A stretch of 64,000 nucleotides of DNA from Saprospirales bacterium (GTDB taxonomy: Bacteria; Bacteroidota; Bacteroidia; Chitinophagales; Saprospiraceae), in the NCBI GenBank assembly GCA_007693915.1, contig RECS01000105.1, positions 31,422-95,421 on the forward strand, written 5' to 3'. Each line of letters opens with the position of its first letter. Positions within the stretch are counted from its first letter, which is position 1. Below, in pieces: positions 8,745 through 16,776 of the stretch. A program made the translations under genes and the position numbers. A model generated the notes under the pieces. It was not told the origin of the DNA. It did no database searches and was given only the letters and a program-made list of their open reading frames with translations.

Positions 8745-9374
8745 GTTGGTATTCAGAAGTGATATGGCTTGCTTCTTATTGTCAAGTAAATTTGCTTCAA
8801 CTTCATTTTTTGCTAATGTAGCCCTGATCGAAAGGAAATTTATTTTTTCCATTATCGCTACAAAAAAGACTGCACTATTGTCCTTTGTGAGCAATAAAGA
8901 TGCCCCATGATTTTTACTCAAAGTTTTTATTGCTTTTTTTTCTAATCGTCCTGAATTCAGTGTGATGCTAACAGCAAGAGGCAAAAATTGACCTGTTTGG
9001 GGGTTTTTAAATTGGTCATTTTCAAAGGGTAATTCAGAATGACTATTTGCATCAATTAATTCAGACAAGTTTCTATCAATTATTTTCTCACTAAAAAAAA
9101 TATCATTGGATACTTGATATACTTTTGCTTCTTCCAACTCTCCACTTAATCTAATTGCTAATCCGCTATGAATAAAAAAGTCTGTCGATTGGTGCTGAAA
9201 GTAGCGGGTCAATGCATAGGTTGTCCTTAAAATATCTTCACCCGTAATGAGGATTTGAATTTCCAAGCTTTTAAACCTAAAGTGAAAAGGTTTTATTTGT
9301 TGAGCCTGATTCTGTAAAAAAGTGATTAATGCACTAACTTCTTCAAATTTTGCGGCGGCAATGGCTAATTTCAT
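8712..9374 (-). CDS. Divergent nucleoside phosphorylase-fold protein, futalosine hydrolase (MqnB)-like
   Basis: 220 residues. The N-terminus MKLAIAAAKFEE, the central HSGLAIRLSG and the C-terminal FLSIRATLAKNE...LNTNLIDIILTL line up by eye with MTA/SAH nucleosidase and futalosine hydrolase proteins. In those enzymes the catalytic acids sit in MEA/MEG and RSISN- or RAISD-like motifs. Here the corresponding places read NSAVFF and RATLAK, so the key acidic residues seem absent. It may be a degenerate or re-purposed member. The start abuts the stop of the upstream barrel gene (9375), so the two are cotranscribed. Confidence 0.55.
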   Translation of the reverse strand: MKLAIAAAKFEEVSALITFLQNQAQQIKPFHFRFKSLEIQILITGEDILRTTYALTRYFQHQSTDFFIHSGLAIRLSGELEEAKVYQVSNDIFFSEKIIDRNLSELIDANSHSELPFENDQFKNPQTGQFLPLAVSITLNSGRLEKKAIKTLSKNHGASLLLTKDNSAVFFVAIMEKINFLSIRATLAKNEVEANLLDNKKQAISLLNTNLIDIILTLSE

Positions 9375-10184
9375 TTAATAGTTTTTCTGATATGAAAATC
9401 CGGCAGAAGGACTAAATCCCAATGGCTGATGATAGGCTGCTGCTGATTGAATCTGCCATTCTGAAAGATTAAATAGAACTCCAAATGAAACTGAAGAAGG
9501 CGTTGTAATCGTACCTAATATAATAGTGATGGAAGGATGGATATGATAATGGATAGCTGCCTTAAAACCAATATCATAATCTATGTCTTTTACCAATCCC
9601 CCTCCTAAAACTAATTGATCAGATATTCGCCATTCCAGATCAATATTGAAAACCGAGGGCAAAGGACTATCCTCATAGATTTCAAGACCTAGTGGATTGA
9701 CGATATGTACTCCTATGCTAAAACCTGAAAATAGGTCATAGATAAATCCTAGTCTAAAGGACAGTTGATTAGCTTGACCGTAATTACTAATACTCATTTG
9801 ATACCAATCTATTTGAGCACCTAAACTAAAGTCAGGTCCCATTTTCATCCCGTAGGTAAGCCCGATTCGATTTTGTCTGAATTCCTCAATTCCATAAGTA
9901 TTGAAATTAATACCCACTGCTGAAAAATCACCCGCAGGTAATGCGAGGGCAAGACCAACATTGTGGAAGTCTGGTAGTAAAAAAGTTTGTTCTGCATATG
10001 CTGCGGCTGAAAAGCCGCGGACCTCACTAAGGCCTGCCTGATTAGCAAATGAGGACTGTATGTTTTTGTTAGTATAGGACCAGCCGGAAGATGCTCTTCC
10101 ACTAACTGGCATGGATTCAATTTGTGCCATTGCTTCCGCACCTATGAAGAATAAAATTAAGACAAAGGGGATCCCGATTTTCAT
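9375..10184 (-). CDS. Small outer-membrane beta-barrel protein (unknown function)
   Basis: 269 residues from the ATG at 10184, chosen because MKIGIPFVLILFFIGAEAMAQ is a clean signal peptide. The ORF-track TTG start at 10220 lies upstream of a good -7 element (10207-10214). After the signal come short Gly/Ser-rich segments alternating with aromatic-ended strands (GLALALP, IGLTYGMKMG, LSFRLGFIY, FSIGVHIVN), typical of a 10-14-stranded barrel. It looks related to PorQ/PorV-like or other Bacteroidota barrels, but I cannot name a family. It is the first gene of a two-gene unit with the nucleosidase-like gene. Confidence 0.65.
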   Translation of the reverse strand: MKIGIPFVLILFFIGAEAMAQIESMPVSGRASSGWSYTNKNIQSSFANQAGLSEVRGFSAAAYAEQTFLLPDFHNVGLALALPAGDFSAVGINFNTYGIEEFRQNRIGLTYGMKMGPDFSLGAQIDWYQMSISNYGQANQLSFRLGFIYDLFSGFSIGVHIVNPLGLEIYEDSPLPSVFNIDLEWRISDQLVLGGGLVKDIDYDIGFKAAIHYHIHPSITIILGTITTPSSVSFGVLFNLSEWQIQSAAAYHQPLGFSPSAGFSYQKNY

Positions 10185-10206
10185 TTTATCAAAATACATT
10201 TCAATG

Positions 10207-10214
10207 CAAAAATA
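10207..10214 (-). promoter_or_regulatory. -7 element of the barrel/nucleosidase-like unit
   Basis: Minus-strand TATTTTTG matches TAnnTTTG, 22 bases before the ATG at 10184. It helps reject the longer ORF. Confidence 0.45.
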
Positions 10215-10537
10215 ATCCAAAATTTGAAAGTATCAATTAAATGCCATGCATTGGGTTTGGTTTTGCCGTGCAATAAAAGAAGAATTCAATTCCGGGTTTG
10301 AAAGGAATAGGCTGTCAGGACCGGCATCTTTTTTATCCTCACTATAAAAAGTCACATAGTAATTGATAAATCAACCCAAAACTGAGATTTGAATAGATTT
10401 AAAGTGTTGAAAAATAATAAAATATAAAACATTTAAAATTGGTTTATTCAACCTATATTAAATATTTTAACACATTTTACATCTCAAATTTTCCCTCGAT
10501 AAATAATTAGAAGTTTATTGAGTTAAAGCTTTTTATT
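10215..10537. other. Intergenic stretch without a recognised gene
   Basis: About 320 bases between divergent genes. It is AT-rich and I see no ORF, tRNA, repeat copy or strong hairpin here. It presumably holds the upstream parts of both divergent promoters. Confidence 0.5.
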
Positions 10538-10545
10538 AGCTTTGC
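10538..10545 (+). promoter_or_regulatory. -7 element of topA
   Basis: TAGCTTTG matches TAnnTTTG and lies 30 bases before the topA ATG. A TTG occurs 16 bases upstream, somewhat closer than usual. Confidence 0.5.
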
Positions 10546-10575
10546 GCTCAAATTCATCTTTCAAATTTACCACAT

Positions 10576-13149
10576 ATGGCTAAAAACTTACTTATTGTAG
10601 AATCACCCGCTAAGGCCAAAACCATTGAAAAATATTTAGGAAAGGATTTTAAAGTAAAATCCAGTTTTGGACATATACGAGACCTCGATAAAGGCTCGAA
10701 GGGTGTTGACATTGAGAATAATTTCAAACCTAAATATGTTATTAGTCCGGATAAAGCCAGAGTGGTTAAAGAATTGAAAGGGGAGTTAAAAAAAGTTGAA
10801 AACGTATGGTTGGCCACGGATGAGGACCGCGAAGGAGAGGCCATTTCTTGGCATCTATGTCAAGTATTGGGATTGGATGAGAAAACAACACGCAGGATTG
10901 TTTTTCGTGAAATCACGAAAAATGCTATTCAGAAGGCTGTTCAAAAACCAGGAAACCTCGATCTCAACCTTGTAGAAGCACAACAGGCAAGGAGGATATT
11001 AGATCGATTAGTTGGTTTTGATTTGTCAGGCCTTTTGTGGAAAAAGGTTAAAAATAAATTATCAGCAGGTAGGGTGCAATCTGTAACGGTAAAGCTAGTA
11101 GTTGAAAGGGAAAGAGAAATAAATGATTTTGAGGTAAATAATTTCTATAAACTCGTTGCAATTTTTAATGTTCAGCCGGATAAGGGAGAAGTGGTTCAAC
11201 TGAAGGCTGATTTTTGCAGGAGATTACCCGATGAAAAAACTGCAAGACAGGTCCTTGAAAGCTGCAAAGGGGCGATTTATTCTATAACAGACATAGAGCA
11301 AAAGCCTTTAAAGAGAAGACCGTCTGCTCCTTTTACTACCTCCACTCTTCAACAGGAGGCCAGTCGCAAGCTTGGTTTTGCTGTAAAAAGGACCATGATA
11401 GCTGCTCAACGGTTATATGAATCAGGTCATATAACGTATATGAGAACGGATTCAACTATTTTGAGTGATACTGCCATTAAAGCAGCTGCAGCTGTGGTCC
11501 ATGATCAATTTGGTGCAAAGTATCATCAAGCTAGAAAATTTGCAGGAAAGAAAAAATTAAGTCAGGAGGCTCACGAAGCGATCAGACCATCTTATATGGA
11601 CAAGGAATCTGCGGGTTCGGATCGGGATCAGATGCGTTTGTATGAATTGATTTGGAAGAGAACCATTGCATCGCAAATGGCGGATGCTGAGTTAGAAAAG
11701 ACTACTGTTAAAATTGATATTTCCACTGTGAAGCAAGATTATTTTCAGGCTACAGGGGAAGTTTTGATGTTTGATGGATTTTTAAAGGTATACATGGAAT
11801 CCAGAGATGATGATGATGACGATGAGAAAAGCGGTATTCTGCCTCCGTTAAAATTAGGACAAGAACTTCCACTTCTGCATATGACTGCTACCGAACGCTT
11901 TACCAGACCTCCTGCACGATACACAGAGGCATCACTTGTGAAAAAGCTAGAAGAATTAGGCATTGGTCGCCCATCCACTTATGCACCTACCATCACCAAA
12001 ATCATGGAACCCGATCGCGGTTATGTGATCAAGGACACAAGACCTGGGGTAGAGAGAAAATTCAACGTATTGGTACTCCAGGATAATCAACTTAGCGAAA
12101 AAGTAGATAATGAAACTACAGGTGCTGTCAGTAACCGACTTTTCCCCACAGATATGGGTATGGTAGTAACTGACTTTTTGGACAAGTACTTTAAAGTTGT
12201 CATGGATTATAGCTTTACTGCTGAGATTGAAAAGCAGTTTGATACAATAGCAGATGGTAAGCTTCAGAGAGGGAAAATGCTAAAGGACTTTTATGAGGAT
12301 TTCAATGCTGTTGTCAAAAAAACTGAGGAAGAAGCGGACCGTGAGACAGGAGAGCGAGTATTGGGTACGGATCCCAATACAGGGCATTCCGTTTTAGCTC
12401 GAATTACCAGATATGGACCAGTCATTCAGATAGGCAGCAAGGAAGAAGTAGGGGAGGAAGGTAAACCTAAATTTGCTTCTTTGCGTCATAACCAAAGTAT
12501 TGAGACCATTACTTATGAAGAGGCAATGGAACTATTTAAACTTCCCATGGATCTTGGAGAGTATAAAGATAAACCGGTAAGTATTGGTGTAGGTCGCTTT
12601 GGACCATATGTCAAATGGGGAGATAGTTTTATTTCTTTACCTAAAGGAATTGATCCGCTTACTGTTGATTACGACCAAGCAATACCTATAATTCAGGAAA
12701 AAGAGAGGGCAGACAAACCACTTTTTGAATACAATGGTAAACCTGTAACAAAAGGTAAGGGGCGTTTCGGTCCATTCCTTAAGTGGGATGGGATGTTTAT
12801 TAATATTCCGCGAAAATATGACCCAGAAACGATCAGTCAGGAGGAGTCTGTTGAATTGATAAAAGCTAAGATTGAGAAGGAAAAAAATCGGTACATTCAA
12901 CGATGGGAAGAGGAGAAAATAGCTCTGGAAAATGGTCGTTGGGGACCCTTTATAAGATATGGAAAAAAGTCAGTCAAATTGCCTAAGAAAAAAGATGATT
13001 CAAAGTACACACCTGAGGAAGCAGCTGAATTGACCATAGATCAGGTCAAAAAGTTTATTGAAGCGGAAATCCCGGGGGCCTTTAAGAAAAAAGCTGCTAA
13101 GAAAACAGTGAAAAAGCCTACCAAAAAAGCTACAGCTAAGAAGAAGTAA
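10576..13149 (+). CDS. topA: DNA topoisomerase I
   Basis: 857 residues, type IA topoisomerase that relaxes negative supercoils. The Toprim domain opens with IVESPAKAKTIEKYLG and carries DEDREGE (82-88). The catalytic tyrosine is Tyr288 in YMRTDS. Instead of C-terminal zinc fingers there are four repeats of the G-R-x-G-P type (TRYGPVIQIG, GRFGPYVKWG, GRFGPFLKWD, GRWGPFIRYG), then a Lys/Ala/Thr-rich basic tail, presumably a DNA-binding extension. An acidic run of Asp (about residues 415-422) is a poly-Asp loop, not a repeat tract. It has its own promoter. A MITE-like element and a strong terminator follow. Confidence 0.96.
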   Translation: MAKNLLIVESPAKAKTIEKYLGKDFKVKSSFGHIRDLDKGSKGVDIENNFKPKYVISPDKARVVKELKGELKKVENVWLATDEDREGEAISWHLCQVLGLDEKTTRRIVFREITKNAIQKAVQKPGNLDLNLVEAQQARRILDRLVGFDLSGLLWKKVKNKLSAGRVQSVTVKLVVEREREINDFEVNNFYKLVAIFNVQPDKGEVVQLKADFCRRLPDEKTARQVLESCKGAIYSITDIEQKPLKRRPSAPFTTSTLQQEASRKLGFAVKRTMIAAQRLYESGHITYMRTDSTILSDTAIKAAAAVVHDQFGAKYHQARKFAGKKKLSQEAHEAIRPSYMDKESAGSDRDQMRLYELIWKRTIASQMADAELEKTTVKIDISTVKQDYFQATGEVLMFDGFLKVYMESRDDDDDDEKSGILPPLKLGQELPLLHMTATERFTRPPARYTEASLVKKLEELGIGRPSTYAPTITKIMEPDRGYVIKDTRPGVERKFNVLVLQDNQLSEKVDNETTGAVSNRLFPTDMGMVVTDFLDKYFKVVMDYSFTAEIEKQFDTIADGKLQRGKMLKDFYEDFNAVVKKTEEEADRETGERVLGTDPNTGHSVLARITRYGPVIQIGSKEEVGEEGKPKFASLRHNQSIETITYEEAMELFKLPMDLGEYKDKPVSIGVGRFGPYVKWGDSFISLPKGIDPLTVDYDQAIPIIQEKERADKPLFEYNGKPVTKGKGRFGPFLKWDGMFINIPRKYDPETISQEESVELIKAKIEKEKNRYIQRWEEEKIALENGRWGPFIRYGKKSVKLPKKKDDSKYTPEEAAELTIDQVKKFIEAEIPGAFKKKAAKKTVKKPTKKATAKKK

Positions 13150-13171
13150 TTTATCAAGGTATTGAAGAGAA

Positions 13172-13354
13172 TTAGCCCGGATTATTCACAAAATTTCTAC
13201 TGCAAAGCCAAACTGTCAGCTATAATAGAAAATGCTCGAAATTTATTATCCTCAAAATTGGGCTACAATTCCTTCGGATAAAAATTTCTGCGCTTCCCAA
13301 TTCTATTGACATTTTTGCTTTTCGAAACGAAATCTCATTAATAATCCGGGTTAG
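13172..13354 (+). mobile_element. MITE-like element, copy A, with TTAG target duplication
   Basis: A 175-bp unit (13176-13350) has terminal inverted repeats CCCGGATTATT / AATAATCCGGG, perfect over 11 bp, with similarity continuing inward (ATTTC at the same offset, then AAA-GC-rich tracts), so the whole unit is a decayed palindrome. It is flanked on both sides by TTAG, consistent with a 4-bp target-site duplication. No ORF lies inside. Copy B at 29001-29176 is the same sequence in reverse orientation. CC-starting ends and a 4-bp duplication recall IS1380-type elements, but the parent transposase is not in the window. It sits in the convergent gap between topA and the DUF3276 gene. Confidence 0.8.
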
Positions 13355-13382
13355 GAAGTCTTGAATTTTGGAAAGAAGTATA

Positions 13383-13415
13383 AAAAAAAGCCGCTTCATT
13401 GAAGCGGCTTTTTTA
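13383..13415 (+). terminator. Bidirectional terminator between topA and the DUF3276 gene
   Basis: AAAAGCCGCTTC-ATT-GAAGCGGCTTTT forms a perfect 12-bp stem with a 3-base loop. A-tract and T-tract on either side let it serve both converging genes. Confidence 0.9.
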
Positions 13416-13802
13416 TTACCAACTCATATCTTCTTTATCGATCGATTCGTCTGAATCGCTAGCTTTGTTTTCATCATCATCCTGAGGTATGTAATTTCCT
13501 TCATCATCGTATCTGTCTGCAAATTCGTTGTAGTCATAATTTGGCATCAAATCATTCTTGATGTGATTAACAACGTCTTCTAGGTTTTCAACAAATCGAT
13601 TGAAATCTTCTTTATAAAGGAATATTTTATGTCTGTTGTAACCATTTCCATCAAAACGTCTGGTGCTCTCAGTTAATGTGATATAGAAATCATCACCCTT
13701 CGTTTGTTTAACATCAAAAAAGTAAGTTCTCTTTTTTCCCGCCCTAACTTTCCTGGAGTAAACTGACTCTTTGTTGTAATTATCTTTTTCCACAATTTTC
13801 AA
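13416..13802 (-). CDS. DUF3276 / PUR-family nucleic-acid-binding protein (TTG start)
   Basis: 128 residues. The segment VYSRKVRAGKKRTYFFDVKQTK...YITLTESTRRF matches the bacterial PUR-alpha-like family DUF3276, small single-stranded DNA/RNA-binding proteins widespread in Bacteroidota. The C-terminal third is a very acidic disordered tail (DDDENKASDSDESIDKED). The start is unusual: no ATG is available, an in-frame TGA lies two codons upstream, and the initiator must be TTG at 13802 or GTG three codons later. It shares the bidirectional terminator with topA. Confidence 0.85.
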   Translation of the reverse strand: MKIVEKDNYNKESVYSRKVRAGKKRTYFFDVKQTKGDDFYITLTESTRRFDGNGYNRHKIFLYKEDFNRFVENLEDVVNHIKNDLMPNYDYNEFADRYDDEGNYIPQDDDENKASDSDESIDKEDMSW

Positions 13803-13895
13803 GTTTAATCAAAAAAATATTATCACTGCAAATGTAATAATAAATGGTTAATTATTAAAAAAAAATAAATATTTGTGTTTTTAAACTAACATTCC

Positions 13896-15980
13896 TTAAT
13901 ACTCCAAGACTTCCCGAATTGCGATAGCCACTTTTTCTGCATTTGGAATCATAGTTTTTTCCAGAATTTCATTAAGGGGTATTGCTGGCATATTCTCCGA
14001 TCCTATGGTTTTTACGGGAGCATCAAGGTGTTTAAAGCAATTCTCTTGAATGCGGGCTGCCACACTTTGAGCGAAAGTGTTGTTTACCGGCTCCTCAGTG
14101 ACGACAAGACAGCGATTATTTTTCCGGACAGATTCGTAAATGATACTTTCATCAAGTGGATAAATGGATCTCAGGTCAACAATTTCCACCCTACCATTAA
14201 ATTCTTTAGCGGCATTCATGGCCCAATGCACCCCCATTCCATAAGTGATAATACTAAGCCGGCTATCCTCGATGTTTTTATCTGCCATCTGCACATACCG
14301 CCCTTTACCGATGGGTACTTTATAGTCTCTTGAAGGCTCAATAGTTCTTGCAGCAAGTGTGCCTGGTACTTTTGACCAGTACAAGCCCTTATGTTCCAAA
14401 ATGACTACCGGATTAGGATCTTCATAAGCTGCTTTTATCAATCCCTTCAGATCAGCTCCTGTTGAGGGATAGACCACTTTTATTCCTCTGATATTAGCCA
14501 ATACAGATTCTACACTTGATGAGTGATATGGACCTCCACTGCCATAAGCGCCAATTGGCACACGGAGTATCATGCTTACCGGATATTTTCCATCGGAAAG
14601 AAAACAGGAACGACTGACTTCCGTAAATAATTGATTTAATCCCGGCCAGATGTAATCTGCAAATTGGACCTCGACTATTGGTTTTAGTCCAACTGCCGAC
14701 ATTCCGACCGTGCTACCTACAATAAAAGCCTCTTGTATTGGTGTATTGAAAACCCGCTCATCTCCGAAAGTTTGAGCAAGGGTGGCAGCTTCACGAAATA
14801 CACCACCTAACCTTCCTCCGACGTCCTGACCGTAGAGTAGACATTCTTTGTTATCCTCCATTAACTCTTTTATCGCAAAAAGCGCACAATCCACCATTAC
14901 TTTCTCTTCCCCACCTTCAGGTTCACGCGTTCCCGATTCATCCAATACTGGAGTTTTAGCAAAATCATGAGTGAACAAATCCTCAGGCTGCGGATCGGGA
15001 GCATGTAAAGCTTTTTCGTAATCTGCTGCAACCTTTTCTTTCGCTTCATTTTCTAGAGAGAGAAGGTCTTCTTCACTTACTCCAATTTCGTTTAAAAAGC
15101 TCCTTAGTTTAGGCCAAGGGTCTCTACTTTTATGTTCTTCTAGATCATCTCTATACCACTCTTTGCGCACTCCTGAAGTGTGATGATTTAGTAGGGGAAC
15201 TTTAGCATGTAGTAAAAAAGGTCTTCTTTCTTGCCTGATGATGCTTAGAATTTCTTTTATTTCTTGGTAACACGCCAAAAAGTCAGTACCATCTATGGTC
15301 CTTGCTTCCATTCCTTTGAAACCACTGGCAAATTCGTAGGCATCCTGTGCTCTCGTTTCTGCTGCGTTGGCTGATATATCCCATTCATTATCCTGTACAA
15401 GGTAAAGTATTGGCAGTTGTCTCAAAGCTGCCATCTGAAAAGCTTCAGATACCTCACCCTCGGTTACGGATGCGTCACCAAGTGAACAAACCGCAACAGC
15501 TTTTTCAGTCATTTCGGGATCAATGAGGCCGACCTGTTCCTGATATTGAAGTCCTAATGCAACGCCCGTAGTCGGAATCGCTTGCATCCCGGTAGCGGAA
15601 GATTGGTGGGGTATTTTGGGCATATCATCGCGCTTTAGAGAGGGATGGGAATAATAGGTTCTCCCTCCGGAAAACGGATCATCTTTCTTGGCAAGCAATT
15701 GTAGCATCAATTCCCGTGGCTCCATTCCAATGCCGAGTAAGATACTTTCATCTCTATAATAAGGTGATACGAAATCCTGTGGTAGCAACTGCATCCCCAG
15801 CGCCAGCTGAATAGCTTCATGTCCGCGTGAAGTGGCGTGCACATATTTAGAAACTACTTTAAAATTTTCTTCGTAAAGCTCCGTCATGGATTTAGCTGTG
15901 CACATAAGTTTATACGCATGTAATAGTGTATCGAGACTTACTTGTTCCTTTTTGTTGGCAGATTTTACTGTATCAGGCAT
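13896..15980 (-). CDS. 2-oxo acid dehydrogenase E1 component, alpha and beta subunits fused
   Basis: 694 residues. The N-terminal ~340 residues are an E1-alpha with the thiamine diphosphate motif GDASVTEGEVSEAF...NEW. The C-terminal ~330 residues are an E1-beta (EECLLYGQDVGGRLGGVF, PIQEAFIVG, EVQFADYIWP). The fused layout is typical of Bacteroidota E1 enzymes of the branched-chain 2-oxo acid type. It decarboxylates 2-oxo acids and passes the acyl group to an E2 lipoyl protein, which is not in the window. The E3 candidate is lpdA at 50.7 kb. It is the last gene of an operon behind paaZ and the hydratase (4-base gap), so its substrate may belong to that pathway. Confidence 0.88.
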   Translation of the reverse strand: MPDTVKSANKKEQVSLDTLLHAYKLMCTAKSMTELYEENFKVVSKYVHATSRGHEAIQLALGMQLLPQDFVSPYYRDESILLGIGMEPRELMLQLLAKKDDPFSGGRTYYSHPSLKRDDMPKIPHQSSATGMQAIPTTGVALGLQYQEQVGLIDPEMTEKAVAVCSLGDASVTEGEVSEAFQMAALRQLPILYLVQDNEWDISANAAETRAQDAYEFASGFKGMEARTIDGTDFLACYQEIKEILSIIRQERRPFLLHAKVPLLNHHTSGVRKEWYRDDLEEHKSRDPWPKLRSFLNEIGVSEEDLLSLENEAKEKVAADYEKALHAPDPQPEDLFTHDFAKTPVLDESGTREPEGGEEKVMVDCALFAIKELMEDNKECLLYGQDVGGRLGGVFREAATLAQTFGDERVFNTPIQEAFIVGSTVGMSAVGLKPIVEVQFADYIWPGLNQLFTEVSRSCFLSDGKYPVSMILRVPIGAYGSGGPYHSSSVESVLANIRGIKVVYPSTGADLKGLIKAAYEDPNPVVILEHKGLYWSKVPGTLAARTIEPSRDYKVPIGKGRYVQMADKNIEDSRLSIITYGMGVHWAMNAAKEFNGRVEIVDLRSIYPLDESIIYESVRKNNRCLVVTEEPVNNTFAQSVAARIQENCFKHLDAPVKTIGSENMPAIPLNEILEKTMIPNAEKVAIAIREVLEY

Positions 15981-15984
15981 GAAT

Positions 15985-16764
15985 TTAATTTTTTCGGTTT
16001 TTAAATGCAGCTATTGTTTTTTTGGAAAAATCGGATAAAATGAGTTGACCACTCATTGTTGCCCTTTCCTCAAGTAATTCTCCCCAGTTTTCAGTTCCTT
16101 CCCAGAAAACCTTTTTTAATTTATTCAATGCTTCAGGATTGTAAGATGTTAACTCTTCGATTATGTTATTGATATGCGTATCTAGATCTTCCGTTTTTTC
16201 AAAAATTTCTGAGTACAAGCCTTTTTCTTTTGCATATTGGGCAGTTTGCCATTGATTTGGACTTAATGCCAAAGTTGAAAAAGCAGACATACCTGTTTTT
16301 CTCGCTACAGCAGGACCGATGACAAAGGGACCGATGCCGACGGCAAGTTCGCTTAAACGAATAGATGCGAATTTAGTGGCAAAACAATAGTCAGTAGCGG
16401 AAAGCAACCCCACTCCACCTCCTACAGCTTTTCCCTGCACTCTTCCAATTACTAATTTCCCACAAGTTCTAATGGCATTGATGACGTTAGCAAATCCCAT
16501 AAAAAACTTTTTCCCTGTAACACCATCTTCAATAGCTATCAATTCATCAAAGCTGGCTCCCGCACAAAATGTCCTATTTCCAGCACTTTTTAACAAAATC
16601 AGCACGGTGCCCGGATTCTTGCCTGCATCCAGAATCTGATGACTAAGTTCACTTAATAAGTTTCCCGGAAGTGAATTATGTGAAGGGTGATAAAATTCAA
16701 TCTCAGCTGCAACTCCAAATTGTGTTGTTTTTACGTAGCCTGTACTTTTGATATCTTTACTCAT
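15985..16764 (-). CDS. Enoyl-CoA hydratase/isomerase family protein
   Basis: 259 residues with the crotonase fold. The oxyanion-hole segment FCAGASFDEL and the second one GKAVGGGVGLLSATD are visible. Of the two hydratase glutamates, the first position (the Glu of GGGxEL) is Gly, while the second is kept in SELAVGIG. Single-Glu members include PaaG-like isomerases and methylglutaconyl-CoA hydratases, so the reaction may be an isomerisation or a specialised hydration rather than classic crotonase activity. It sits 12 bases after paaZ and 4 bases before the E1 fusion, in one operon. Confidence 0.85.
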   Translation of the reverse strand: MSKDIKSTGYVKTTQFGVAAEIEFYHPSHNSLPGNLLSELSHQILDAGKNPGTVLILLKSAGNRTFCAGASFDELIAIEDGVTGKKFFMGFANVINAIRTCGKLVIGRVQGKAVGGGVGLLSATDYCFATKFASIRLSELAVGIGPFVIGPAVARKTGMSAFSTLALSPNQWQTAQYAKEKGLYSEIFEKTEDLDTHINNIIEELTSYNPEALNKLKKVFWEGTENWGELLEERATMSGQLILSDFSKKTIAAFKNRKN

Positions 16765-16776
16765 TCTGTTATTTTA

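Noticed and set aside
11810-11825. Run of GATGAT-type codons in topA, possibly a simple repeat
   Set aside because: It encodes an Asp-rich loop of TopA in frame. It is too short to call a phase-variable or tandem repeat.
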